A stretch of 64,000 nucleotides of DNA, taken from Symsagittifera roscoffensis. Taxonomy: Eukaryota > Xenacoelomorpha > Acoela > Convolutidae. The notes beneath the pieces were generated by a model that did not search any database, had not been told where the DNA came from, and worked only from the letters and a program-made list of their open reading frames with translations. The stretch's first letter is position 1. Every line of letters starts with the position of its first letter. The stretch spans positions 7,965,954 through 8,029,953 of the forward strand of contig NC_087066.1 of assembly GCF_963678635.1 (NCBI RefSeq), given 5' to 3'. Below are positions 36,502 through 46,600 of this stretch, piece by piece. The position numbers were made by a program, and so were the translations under genes.

Positions 36502-37015
36502 TTTTTGAAAAAAAAATATTTTTTTAATTAGAAAAACTATTAAATTGACAAAAATTTAGGCTCATTTAAAACTAATAAAGAACTTGATCATTTTTTTTCG
36601 ATTGGAAAAACAAAACAAACATCAAAAATATTTGAAGTTTGTTTCTGAGCTGGCGAAAATTTGAATCACTGCAAAATAGAACCCATATGATTCATCGGGA
36701 GCACTCTCTGCACAATTTTTAACGATTCAAACTGTCAATTTCGAAAAAAAACTAATTTTTTTTCACATCAACTTGAAAACATTTTGGATTCTCGTTCTAG
36801 AATCAATTTTTTGATCATTCATCCAGTTTCTGTTATTTTTTTGTGTTTTTTGACAGAAATTTTGGGATGGTTATCTCGCAAGATTCTTGCAAGATAGCCT
36901 CCCTCTTCCAAGATTCTTGCAAGATAACCTCCATATTGCAAGATCTTGCAAGATAACTCTCTTTTGCAAGAATCTTGCAAGATCTTGCAAGATAACCTAC
37001 CTTGATTGACTAGGG

Positions 37016-37909
37016 ACGGGCTAATAATTTCTATAAATCCAAACTAAAGAAGATCTGAGAATCACAATTCTTGCTTGCTAGCTCTTTTCCACATGAATGT
37101 CCGTAGTAAACGCGTTGCACACTGCCGAAATACCAGCTCTACAAGCTCATCAATACTCGACATATGATAATTTTTGCAGTTGCTAAAATTGACCACGGTA
37201 GCCATAATCCTCCAGTGTTTTTTTAATTTTATTTTTGAAATCAACAAATCATTGCAGTCAATATTTTTTATATCTGTTTTGTCCCATCGGAAAAAACAAT
37301 AATTTGAAAAATAATTATTTAATTCTTTTATGATTATTTGTACCATGTTGACTCTAACGATTCTAATTACACTCTTATTTTGCCCACTTTTTCAGAAAAA
37401 AAACTCAATCAGAATTTCAGATAAAGGAATCATTTGTTTTTTTTTTTCAGAATGCAATATCAAAGTCTGTAAAAACTTTTCGATCAAAATTTTTTTAGTT
37501 AAGATAATAAAATTATGGTTTTTTTAGTAGGTAACCGGAAACTACTGTAACTTGATGTCATTTTCATATCTCAATCGGCAAGTCTGCTTCAGATCAATGA
37601 TCACTGACAATCGGCAATGACATCTATACTCGACACATGATGATCAAACTATAAATTAGTATACAGTCATTGGAAATGCAACTTTTAGTTTTCCAGCGAT
37701 AAATTGATTAAATAGTTATCCCTGAAACTATTTAAGATTCACGATTGAACTTTGACATCTGATGGAAGAAACTGTTTATTTGAAAACAGTCGGATAAAAA
37801 ACCGTAAAAAGTTTCAAGTCGTCGTTTGATCATTGAATTAGTAATAAGAGTTCGTCAAAGAGTTTTCTTTATGCCAAAAAACCGTAAGAAGCAATTTGGA
37901 CTTGTCTAT
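37016..37909. other. AT-rich stretch up to the LTR element insertion site
   Basis: No gene seen. The last four bases before the LTR (37906-37909, CTAT) are one copy of its target-site duplication. Confidence 0.5.
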
Positions 37910-38320
37910 TGGAACCTGATCTAAACTACATTTTATGATTGGATAAATTAGATAATTTACCAATGTAAAGTATTTAATATTAACCAATCATGATCCATCT
38001 GACTAACAATCCACTTATTTGTAAGTGCTGAAATTACTTGTAATTTCAGCACCAGAGAGATTTGAATTTAACTTAGAAATTAGTTGGACTCTCCCGAAAA
38101 CTTCAGCAGCCGCAATAAACCAGTATACCCTAGATCTATTGAGCCTAGCAGAGACTAGTTAAACAACCTGAGACTAGATAAGTATAAGAGTAAGATTAGG
38201 ATCGGTATAAGACTAAGAAGTTGCACGAATCTATCCGGCCGAAAATAAGATAGCGTGACGAGCAGACGGTGTACCCTATCCGAAATTACTCTATGAGTTA
38301 TACACTTCGGTCCTAACTCA
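37910..38320 (+). repeat. 5' LTR (411 bp)
   Basis: Differs from the 3' LTR at three positions seen by eye (in the contexts GATAATTTACC, CCCGAAAACT and GTATAAGAC), i.e. over 99% identity. It contains an AATAAA at 38114 that could serve as the polyadenylation signal, and an inverted pair TGCTGAAATTAC/GTAATTTCAGCA around 38030-38052 that can form a hairpin. Confidence 0.95.
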
Positions 38321-39083
38321 TCTGGTGCGAGGTTAGTAATCATAAATCATCCTGTTGTTCCAGCTTCATCACCTAAACATAACAGCATTCATAAGCTCAC
38401 TAATATCATAAAAACACTAAATCTTTTCTCTACACAAATTTAAATCATTTTAAACTTAAATTCACTTAAATTTAAAATCAGATCATCAAGGCTCATCCTT
38501 GGATCTTAAATCATTTTCTAATTAATTAAATTTAAAACTTGATCATCAAGGCCTATCCTTGGATCAAAAAGAACAATTTTGTTCTCCCCCACCCACTTAG
38601 CTAGTGTCTAACGACCTCAAACGTCGATTCATTATCCAACCCTTTCTAAAAACCCAGGACTAACAGAAATTTTTGAACAAAACTAATCATTCAAATTAGG
38701 ATAAACAGTGAAGAACTTCGGTTATTCATCCTTCACTTGATCCCCCCTCTTACCAGACCCAGGATAAATCTTAGACTTAGTAAGTTTAAAATAGTATCTA
38801 ACGAACTACTCGCGTTCTAATTATACCTGAACCTTGTGGATCGATTTACTATTCTCCAACCCTTGAACACAATCACTACCCTTAAGTAAGATTAAGTAAG
38901 TTAACACCTTAGCTTATACTAGCCACGAGAAAGTAAAAAATCATTCTTCGGAATCGATATACTTTTCTCTCCAACCCTGAAAAAATAGACCCAGGTTAAG
39001 CTAACCAAAAAAAATGTAAGGACTAACAGTCTAAGAAAATAGAAATCATTTAACAACCCTTTGCATCCGTCATCCTAAACCTT
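38321..39083 (+). other. Leader with repeated hairpins and repeated CCAACCCT blocks
   Basis: No ORF of note. A 25-bp hairpin module (GATC, then CAAGG, loop, CCTTG, GATC) occurs twice, near 38481 and 38541. A second module, a CGAT word, ATTCTCCAACCCTT-like run and ACCCAGG, recurs near 38620-38660, 38843-38870 and 38955-38990. Such repeated structure before gag could act in packaging, translation or splicing, which is inference. GTAAGT words at about 38780 and 38897 are possible splice donors. Confidence 0.5.
38323..38340 (+). promoter_or_regulatory. Candidate primer-binding site
   Basis: TGGTGCGAGGTTAGTAAT begins two bases after the LTR. It starts with TGG, the complement of a tRNA CCA end. 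The tRNA used was not identified. Confidence 0.6.
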
Positions 39084-39347
39084 ATGTCATTTAAAAACCT
39101 AGGAAATAAACAAACAATCGTTTTACACAATTGTGAAATAGATAACCAAAAATACGACCTTGTAATCACACCTCATACACAAACAGTTGGGTTATATCAG
39201 AACAAAACGACAAACACTAAAAAGAAAAATAATAACCAAACAAAGACAAATTACACGAAAAAGATTTTCCAAAAACCGAAACGCATTTTCAGAATCAGAA
39301 ACCAGCAGTTTAAACGAACTTTACAAATTAAAAGAATCTATAGATAA
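39084..39347 (+). CDS. Small first ORF, polar and basic
   Basis: 87 codons beginning at the first sizeable ATG after the leader. The first 30 residues are mixed, then the frame becomes Lys/Asn/Thr-rich. The next frame (+1) is open from 39166 to 39552 without any ATG and has a more protein-like composition, so the real product may start here and pass into that frame by a +1 shift, or an indel may have split one ORF. No domain was recognised. The start was chosen because it is the only ATG that could serve the downstream ATG-less frame. Confidence 0.4.
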   Translation: MSFKNLGNKQTIVLHNCEIDNQKYDLVITPHTQTVGLYQNKTTNTKKKNNNQTKTNYTKKIFQKPKRIFRIRNQQFKRTLQIKRIYR

Positions 39348-39552
39348 AAATTGCCCCATTCACGATCAATTATATTTTTCCGACTCAGAAACAACTTCAA
39401 ATTCATCAAAAAGAGGAAAAAGAAGAATAAAAAAGCAATATAAACACAAACCAGTACATTTATACAATTGGAATCAACCAATTAGACACATTGATAATTA
39501 CATATTAACAGTCATCAAACGAAAAAATGAGCTCAACACACACCCCAGGTGA
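39166..39552 (+). CDS. ATG-less basic ORF in the +1 frame
   Basis: The frame is open from a stop at 39163 to a TGA at 39550-39552 and has no ATG. The sequence is strongly basic at first (for example KRKIITKQRQITRKRF), then has an acidic-serine patch (FSESETSSLNELYKLKES and FSDSETTSNSSKRGKRR). It overlaps the preceding ORF by 182 bases and ORF1 by 26 bases. The alternating basic and Ser/Glu patches suggest a nucleic-acid-binding or disordered Gag-leader segment. No family is recognised. Its +1 relation to the ORF before and the ORF after matches the other junctions of this element. Confidence 0.4.
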   Translation, partial: SHLIHKQLGYIRTKRQTLKRKIITKQRQITRKRFSKNRNAFSESETSSLNELYKLKESIDKNCPIHDQLYFSDSETTSNSSKRGKRRIKKQYKHKPVHLYNWNQPIRHIDNYILTVIKRKNELNTHPR

Positions 39553-40228
39553 AGAAAGTCCAGATGATGATGATATCTTCCCCTTTATCGTAGATGCAAC
39601 CACTGATAGAGGACAGCATATATTTTGCAAAAATTTACTCTTAAATTTGTTTGAACCCGGAATCAGTCCATGTAAAACAGAGTTCCCAGATGTAAAAATC
39701 AAAAGACAAATTATCGATCACTATCTGAAAGATATATGTAACTTAACACAACAATACGGAATCTACTCCATAGAATTCAGCTCACCAAACCAAAATCACA
39801 GCAAATATGTAATTCAAACAGACGACCTTGATTTAGAATTTTCAAAAGTATTCTCAGAATATATAAAAAGCATACAATATCATAACTCACAAAGAGCAAA
39901 CTCCATATTCACCAATGAAGTTTTTGCAATAATATATAGTTATATCTCGATATTAGAAAACAAAATCCCACTCCCAAATGTCTCACCGACAGAAACATCT
40001 AAACACATAAGAGTACGACATGAAATCACACTACTCTCTAGTTTTCTAAATATAATTAAAGAAAATTTCACTAAAGATGAAGTTTCACAACATACAAAAC
40101 ATGACTTACAAAAAATTTTGGCATGGTTTATAATAGATTATTTCACACATAGTATAGATTTAATTTCACATGCAAGAAAAAATTTTAGACCTCAAAATTC
40201 AAACGATGATACCGCCATCACAGATTAG
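39527..40228 (+). CDS. ORF1, unrecognised Gag-proximal protein ending at an in-frame TAG
   Basis: 233 aa from ATG, beginning with an acidic Asp/Glu cluster (GEESPDDDDIF). The middle is mainly helical-looking, with no cysteine motif, signal peptide or membrane segment. It stops at TAG (40226-40228), but the same frame stays open for the next 56 codons and runs straight into the Gag ORF, whose first ATG at 40397 is in phase. So ORF1 and Gag were probably one reading frame of about 810 codons, interrupted by one stop. ORF1 may be the matrix-like N-terminal part of Gag. Whether the TAG is a mutation of this copy or is read through cannot be told from one copy. Confidence 0.6.
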   Translation: MSSTHTPGEESPDDDDIFPFIVDATTDRGQHIFCKNLLLNLFEPGISPCKTEFPDVKIKRQIIDHYLKDICNLTQQYGIYSIEFSSPNQNHSKYVIQTDDLDLEFSKVFSEYIKSIQYHNSQRANSIFTNEVFAIIYSYISILENKIPLPNVSPTETSKHIRVRHEITLLSSFLNIIKENFTKDEVSQHTKHDLQKILAWFIIDYFTHSIDLISHARKNFRPQNSNDDTAITD

Positions 40229-40396
40229 TCAGACTACGTTTGGGACCCCGAATGGTCTCATTATGCATTTATAAATATTCCACAATCAATTGCAAGTCAA
40301 GCAATAAGTACGATATCTTATGTAAGAGATTATGTAAGAGTAATACCATTAACCATTGATGCAACACCATTAAACTATAATACATTTTTACCTGAT

Positions 40397-41956
40397 ATGC
40401 AAAATAATAGTTTAAACTCCACAGTCAATGGAACTAGGAATCTCACTCAACAAGATATCCAGACACCATCACACTTCATAAATGAAGAAATCGTACACAC
40501 AACAACTACACAACAAAGTATTTCACCAATACGTCCAAATTTAACAACACCAAGAAATACAAACCCTTCACAAACACAGGTAACCTTACAATCAACCGTT
40601 AAACCTTCGGTTGCCCCAAAATATTCACACATGGATTATCAAACATACAGACCCATGACAATACCGTCAAAACCACGTAAAACGTTCACTCGAAACAATT
40701 TTGCAGAACATAATTATAATTACACACATCCATCAAAAACAAATTATCCCCCACGAAAAAATTTTAATAATTATACAAGATCTCGAAACTGGGATAACCC
40801 AATGGCACAAACTAATTCAGTAAATTTTCAAACAAATTTACATCCTTCACAGGATCGTAGTGAAAACTATCCATTTTTTCAACAAAATAAAAATAAAAAA
40901 CAAACATCTTATCAAATGGATTACTTATCCTCAGATGATGATTTTTTACAACCAGATATATCTGCAACATACAATCAAGAATATCGTGGACAAGGAGTAC
41001 AGAAACCACATACAAATCATAGAATTTTTTCTCCACAACCGATAGATACACAAAATCAACAACCAATTCAGCAACAAAACCCAATTAATACACAATATTT
41101 TCAACCAATTCAGCAACAAAACCCAATGATCGCACACTCGTATCAACCGACACAAATGCAAAATGAAATACCACTCCCATATTATCTTCAACAACACGAA
41201 ATAACAAGAAATCAACTTTCAAATTTTTCTCAAATGCCAAATGCAGCAGAATCATTACAAATGACAATGAATCCATACCTTATGGGTGGATCATCAATAA
41301 CATCAAATAAACCTTTAATGGTATTCACAGGAACAGACCCTGAATATTCTGTAGAAGACTATTTAAATGCAGTAACAGCAAATTTGATTTTAAATATAGG
41401 ACCTGAACCAATTAATACGCCACTACATCAAAACTGGATACATCGACGCACAGCGTTGATACAAACAACTTTAGACGGCGCAGCCCAAAAATGGTTTTCA
41501 GTATTGCCTCTAGAAATAAAATCAAATTGGAAGAGATTTACACAAGAATTTTCAAAAATGTTTGACTCCGAAAGAAACAAACAACAACAAAGAGTTTTAT
41601 GTAATGAAATTCGCAGATTACCAAATGAAACCATCAAACAATTAGCAGTACGCATCGAAACACTAGTTCGAAAAGAATATTCATTAAATACACATGACTA
41701 TAAAAACACAAAGATGACAGAAATCCTAATGATGACCTTAACACCGCAATTAAGGAAAATAGCAATAAAAAAGAGAGCATCCCATCCTTCTTCAATTCGA
41801 GAACCCGATTTAGATTTTCGAAAACTAGTAGACAAACTAGAACAAGCAGAAACCACAATGAAACTCGAAGAAACAGAAAATCTGAAATTACAATATGTTA
41901 ACCGAATCGAATCGAAGTATCAACAATATACAGGAATCAGATACAGACTTCGTTGA
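40397..41956 (+). CDS. gag: Gag capsid protein
   Basis: 519 aa from the first ATG. The first 290 residues are Gln/Asn/Pro/Tyr-rich and low in complexity, with a repeated FQPIQQQNP-type unit (about residues 215-245). Residues about 305-500 form the gypsy-type capsid core (retrotransposon gag family): GTDPEYSVEDYL, then WIHRRTALIQTTLDGAAQKW, a WKRFTQEFSKMF block and a LEQAET helix. It would assemble the particle around element RNA. The zinc knuckle is not here but in the next ORF. The frame is open upstream to the TAG at 40226, so the N-terminus may lie in ORF1. It ends at TGA (41954-41956) inside a 71-base overlap with the next ORF, which is in the +1 frame. Confidence 0.85.
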   Translation: MQNNSLNSTVNGTRNLTQQDIQTPSHFINEEIVHTTTTQQSISPIRPNLTTPRNTNPSQTQVTLQSTVKPSVAPKYSHMDYQTYRPMTIPSKPRKTFTRNNFAEHNYNYTHPSKTNYPPRKNFNNYTRSRNWDNPMAQTNSVNFQTNLHPSQDRSENYPFFQQNKNKKQTSYQMDYLSSDDDFLQPDISATYNQEYRGQGVQKPHTNHRIFSPQPIDTQNQQPIQQQNPINTQYFQPIQQQNPMIAHSYQPTQMQNEIPLPYYLQQHEITRNQLSNFSQMPNAAESLQMTMNPYLMGGSSITSNKPLMVFTGTDPEYSVEDYLNAVTANLILNIGPEPINTPLHQNWIHRRTALIQTTLDGAAQKWFSVLPLEIKSNWKRFTQEFSKMFDSERNKQQQRVLCNEIRRLPNETIKQLAVRIETLVRKEYSLNTHDYKNTKMTEILMMTLTPQLRKIAIKKRASHPSSIREPDLDFRKLVDKLEQAETTMKLEETENLKLQYVNRIESKYQQYTGIRYRLR

Positions 41957-43640
41957 AAAAATCACTGAAATACTCAATATTTACGAAAAACACCCAAACT
42001 TTAAAGGCAAACCATCTTTCAAAAAATGGTGTAATTATTGCCGACGATACGGACATAGTATTTCTGAATGTAGACAAAAACAGCAAGACAATCAAAATAA
42101 ACCTCAAAAATATAAAGAACCAAATAAATCATTCTATCAATACATGAAAAAAGATCAAAATCTACCGAACAAAACTGTGTACAGCAACAACAGTTCAGGA
42201 AAACCACTCCCGAACAATACAAATTATACAAGAAATCAATCACCACATAACTCAAGTTATAGAGGAAGATCGCCAGAACGAAGAAATACACAAAATTCGT
42301 CACAAAATCACTACAATAGACCAAATAGTCGAAATAACTACTCCAGATCAAATTCGAACACAACACAATTTGTTTCTAGGTCTAATTCCCAATCAAGAAA
42401 TAATTACTATCCAAACAATCAATCACGAAACTCATCATACAATAGAAATAGAAACTACTCCAATAATCGAAATAGAAGTTATTCAAACAACCGAAACCAG
42501 AATTACCCGAACAATCGATCAAGGAATAACTCATATAATAGATCAAACTATAACAGACCAAACAATAATTATCAAAACAGATCACGAAATAATTCACAAA
42601 ATCGACCTTCAAGCTATAATAATCGTTATAGAAATTATTCCCAATCACCACACAGGAATAATAACCATTATAATAATTCTAATAATCGCCATAGAAGTAG
42701 TACACCTAAACATCAAAGAAAAATAAATCAAGTACAATCAAATCCAGAAACAACATCAGACCCTCCAGGTATTGATGACACAGTAAATGATACGTTACAA
42801 CTCAATCAAATAAACTGTGAATCATCAGATTCAGAAAGTGATACAGAAAACACTATCTCCATCAACATGATAGCAGTCGAAAATGACTATGAACCTATTA
42901 TATATGAACAACCATTTTCATCACACATATATGAAAATCAATCAGAACTCCTTCACAATTATTATATTGAACCCATCCATTCCACACCGACGACGCAAAA
43001 AACTAATGGAATTAACACTACAAATCAACCCAATGAGAATGACAAAACAAAATGCTTGAATACAAATCACATCTATCAAAATATACAAAAAGAACAACCC
43101 AAAGAAAAAATTTGGACTATACCATTTCTCTTAGAAAGTCCAAGAAACAAAGAATTTCAACCACCAGATCTTGAAATTGATTTTTTAATTGATTCAGGAG
43201 CAGAATCAAACATAATAAACATTCCCACATGGAATGAGATAAAAACATTACACCCAAAATTAACACCTCTTGAAACCTCCAGTAAACTAGCAACAGCACA
43301 AGGATCAAAATTGGTAAACTATGGAAAAATTCAATTATTTCTTCTCCCCACAAGAACAATGGAGCAAAATAAAATTTTAACTAAACCATTTAAACAAATA
43401 TTCCATATCACTGATATTAAACACAATATCATTGGAATACCATTTATCTCTAAATATATACCAACAATCAACATATTAAACAGTAAAATACTAATCAAAG
43501 ATAAATACACAAAAACAAAAGACACATCCCTAACATTTTTTCAAAGATTAAACAAACAACCACCATTCTTTTCAAAATTTTATCCAATATATAACCAACA
43601 AAAAAAAACACCTGAAACCACTATCAGGAAACATATATAA
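41895..43640 (+). CDS. Nucleocapsid zinc knuckle plus aspartic protease
   Basis: 581 aa counted from ATG 41895. The frame is already open from 41886, so it may be entered from Gag by a +1 shift rather than started at this ATG. A classical CX2CX4HX4C zinc knuckle uses Cys46, Cys49, His54 and Cys59. Residues about 110-270 are a long Arg/Asn/Ser/Tyr-rich repetitive tract (RNNSYNRNRNY-like units), probably RNA-binding and disordered. The aspartic-protease signature DSGA is at residues 433-436 (FLIDSGAES), followed by the expected downstream hydrophobic IIGIPF block near residue 515. This enzyme would cleave Gag and Pol. It ends at TAA 43638 inside an 89-base overlap with the open Pol frame. Confidence 0.85.
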   Translation: MLTESNRSINNIQESDTDFVEKITEILNIYEKHPNFKGKPSFKKWCNYCRRYGHSISECRQKQQDNQNKPQKYKEPNKSFYQYMKKDQNLPNKTVYSNNSSGKPLPNNTNYTRNQSPHNSSYRGRSPERRNTQNSSQNHYNRPNSRNNYSRSNSNTTQFVSRSNSQSRNNYYPNNQSRNSSYNRNRNYSNNRNRSYSNNRNQNYPNNRSRNNSYNRSNYNRPNNNYQNRSRNNSQNRPSSYNNRYRNYSQSPHRNNNHYNNSNNRHRSSTPKHQRKINQVQSNPETTSDPPGIDDTVNDTLQLNQINCESSDSESDTENTISINMIAVENDYEPIIYEQPFSSHIYENQSELLHNYYIEPIHSTPTTQKTNGINTTNQPNENDKTKCLNTNHIYQNIQKEQPKEKIWTIPFLLESPRNKEFQPPDLEIDFLIDSGAESNIINIPTWNEIKTLHPKLTPLETSSKLATAQGSKLVNYGKIQLFLLPTRTMEQNKILTKPFKQIFHITDIKHNIIGIPFISKYIPTINILNSKILIKDKYTKTKDTSLTFFQRLNKQPPFFSKFYPIYNQQKKTPETTIRKHI

Positions 43641-43698
43641 TTTTTCAATAAAACAAGTTCACCAATATGATAAAAAACAAAATAAACAACAACTCTAT

Positions 43699-46600
43699 AT
43701 GTCAGACTTTGAATTCAAACCTATCCATAAGTTTTTCAAAATCACAATCTCATCCATAAAATATTTGAAAAATTCGAATTCAGATATTATATCTCTACAT
43801 GTATACAACAATACGCCCTATCAAGTAACATTATCTTTAGGACTTTTAGGCTATTGCGAAACCAACGCTACAATATCACCAATACACGAAAAAGCATATC
43901 GCGTAAATAATATACTCCAATTATTAGATATTTGTCAATCCACAATTCTTAATGAAGAATTATCCATAAATAATATAATAAGTAACGAAAAAAGAAATAC
44001 GGATTATTTCACAAAAACCCCATATTTCAAACCGACATTCAACATAAATAACTACACAGAGAATCAACAGAAATTTTTAACAATGTTTAATTTCCAACAT
44101 TCACAAATAACACAAGACGAATTTGAAAAATTAGCCAAACAGCTAATTAAATATTCATCAGTCTATGCAACATCCAAATTTGATGTTGGCAAAATCAGCT
44201 CATCACTACATCTCCCATTAAAACCAGACGCAGTTTTCAAAAAACAAAGAGCAAGTAAAGTACCAATTCACTTACACGATAAAGTGAACAGATTACTCGA
44301 CATTTTAGAACAATACAACATTATATCACCAGTAAATAAAGAAGAACAACCAAAAGGTAACACATTTATCAACCCTGTTATCATTCTAGCCAAAGGAGAA
44401 TCATTAAAAATCGTTCTCGACGCTAGATACCTCAACTCACTCATAGATGAATCAAAGTGTAATTGGCCTATTGAACCAATACATGTTATTTTAACAAAAA
44501 TAAACGGAAAATACTTTACAACCGCATATATGAATAGTGCATACAATCAAATGCCATTAGATGAACAATCGCGACGTTTAACACAATTTGTTATTGGAAA
44601 CCAACAGTATGAATTCAACCGCTTATTCTATGGAATATCCATAGGACCAGCAGCATTTTCAGCTTTTATGAGCAAAATTTTCCGACCACTAATACTCAAG
44701 AAAAACGCAATCACCTATTTAGACGATGTTTTTATGCAATCACAGACTAAAGAAGAAATGTTCAATGTTTTAGAACAATATCACCAAATACTTCAGAACG
44801 AAAATCTGAAGGCCGCCCCAGATAAATCACACTTCTTTTTGACAAGAGTTAAATTCTTAGGACATAACATAGAAAGAAAAACAATCACTCCATTAAAATC
44901 AAGCATTGACGCTATTAAGAAACTCCAACCACCGACAAATAAAAAGAAAATCCAAGAATTCCTTGGAATGTTAAACTTTTTAAGCAAATATGTTTATAAA
45001 ATGCAATTATATCTAAGACCATTCTATAATATACTTAGACAACAAAATAATTTTGAATGGAATACAGAACATCAAGCACGATTTGAAGAAATAAAGAAAC
45101 TCTTAACTGAACAAATTTCAAACACAATTCCAGATTCAAATCAACCATTTTATGCAATGTGCGATGCTTCGAACTTTGGCATCGGCTCAGCGTTATTACA
45201 ATCACATAATGGTACAAACAAAATGAACCTTATATCAGCAAATTCTCGATTATTCACTCAAGCAGAGCTAAGACTCTCAACCCTAATGAGAGAATGTACA
45301 GCCATAATCTATACACTTACAGAATATGAATTTCTGATACTTGGATCAAAACATCCAACAGTTCTATTCACAGATCACAAACCAATCATTTTTCTCTTTA
45401 CACAAAAATCCAACCCAAATCACCGAGTTTACAGATTTCAATTAATTCTAATGAAATTTCCAAACTTACATATAGTTTGGACAGCAGGAAAGAATCTTGC
45501 ATTACCAGACACATTAAGTCGAAATACGCCACCTGAATTACTTACACGTAAAACTACAGTAGAAATACCCAAAAATATAAAATTCTACCTTGCAAAAAAC
45601 GAAACATCACCCCGACTAGAATGCAAATATGCAGTAAAAACTGACGTTGAACAATCACAGATAAACAATCTACAACATTTCCCACTTTATTTAGATTGTC
45701 AAAATAACCACTACGAAGTTGATCTACTTGGAACATCAACTTTTAAACCAATCCCATATTCACAATGGATAAAAAATAACACCCAACAAAAAAGAGTAAA
45801 ACAACACTCGCATAAAAAAGACCTTTTTCCACTAATTGAAAAAGAAAACCTAACTGATAAAATAAATCTATCAGGACCACAAACAAACGATATTAAATAC
45901 ACAATAAATCAAGTTTTTGACCTCCATGACCCACTTGATACAATACCCTTATCTAAATTAGAAATAGAAAACATTTTTCTCCCCCCAACAGAAACAATTA
46001 CAATTTCAACATTGAAACAATACCAAAATTTTGACCCAGTAATTAGACAACTAAAATCATGGCACAAATATAAAACTAAACCCGTCAAAGCAGATACAAC
46101 TATTTTAGGAAATAAAACACTCCTCCGATATTTTCGAAAATTCAATAATACAACAATTAACGAAAACACAGACCTTCTAGAATACAAATTAAATGAATCT
46201 ACAGTTCCCTGTCTCCCTCTAAGTATGATTCTCATAGCTTTAAATATTTCACATACACAAAATATTAAAGGACACTCTGGATCAGAGAAAACATATTCAA
46301 ATTTTATACAAAACTTTTATTTCCCAAATGCACCAATTTGGATAAAAGTACTATGCAATGACTGTATAGTATGCCAACTAAATAAACCTTACCCAAATCA
46401 AAAACAAATAGCACAAAAACAAGATTTTAAAGGACAAAGTTTGTACTTTAACCACCGTATCTCATTTGATACTAAAGGACCAATTTCACCCTCATCAGAA
46501 GGAAACTCCTACATTATGGTAATTGTTGACGCATTTACACATTATGTAGCACTTAACCCAGTACCACATTGTAACGCTTATTACGCTTACACAACGCTTT

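Larger units (their letters stand above)
32016..37015. mobile_element. About 5-kb TIR-bounded non-coding element
   Basis: The outer ends are inverted repeats of about 50 bp. The left reads CCCTAGTCGATCAAGGGAGG followed by TTATCTTGCAAGATCTTGCA. The right, in reverse complement, reads CCCTAGTCAATCAAGGTAGG followed by the same run. Each end also contains further CTTGCAAGAT palindromes (32030-32140 and 36870-37008), so either end could fold alone. The interior holds a 177-bp satellite (32320-33510) and a directly repeated segment of about 0.9 kb. No transposase-like ORF is visible. Alternatively, two independent short foldback elements happen to share ends. Confidence 0.55.

Noticed and set aside
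32010-37020. CRISPR array as an explanation for regularly spaced repeats
   Set aside because: The 177-bp units are contiguous satellite monomers without short direct repeats and unique spacers, and the genome is eukaryotic.
42019-42726. Overlapping 115-aa minus-strand and 118-aa plus-strand ORFs in the Arg/Asn/Ser-rich tract
   Set aside because: They are shadows of the repetitive tract of the zinc-knuckle/protease ORF, in other frames.
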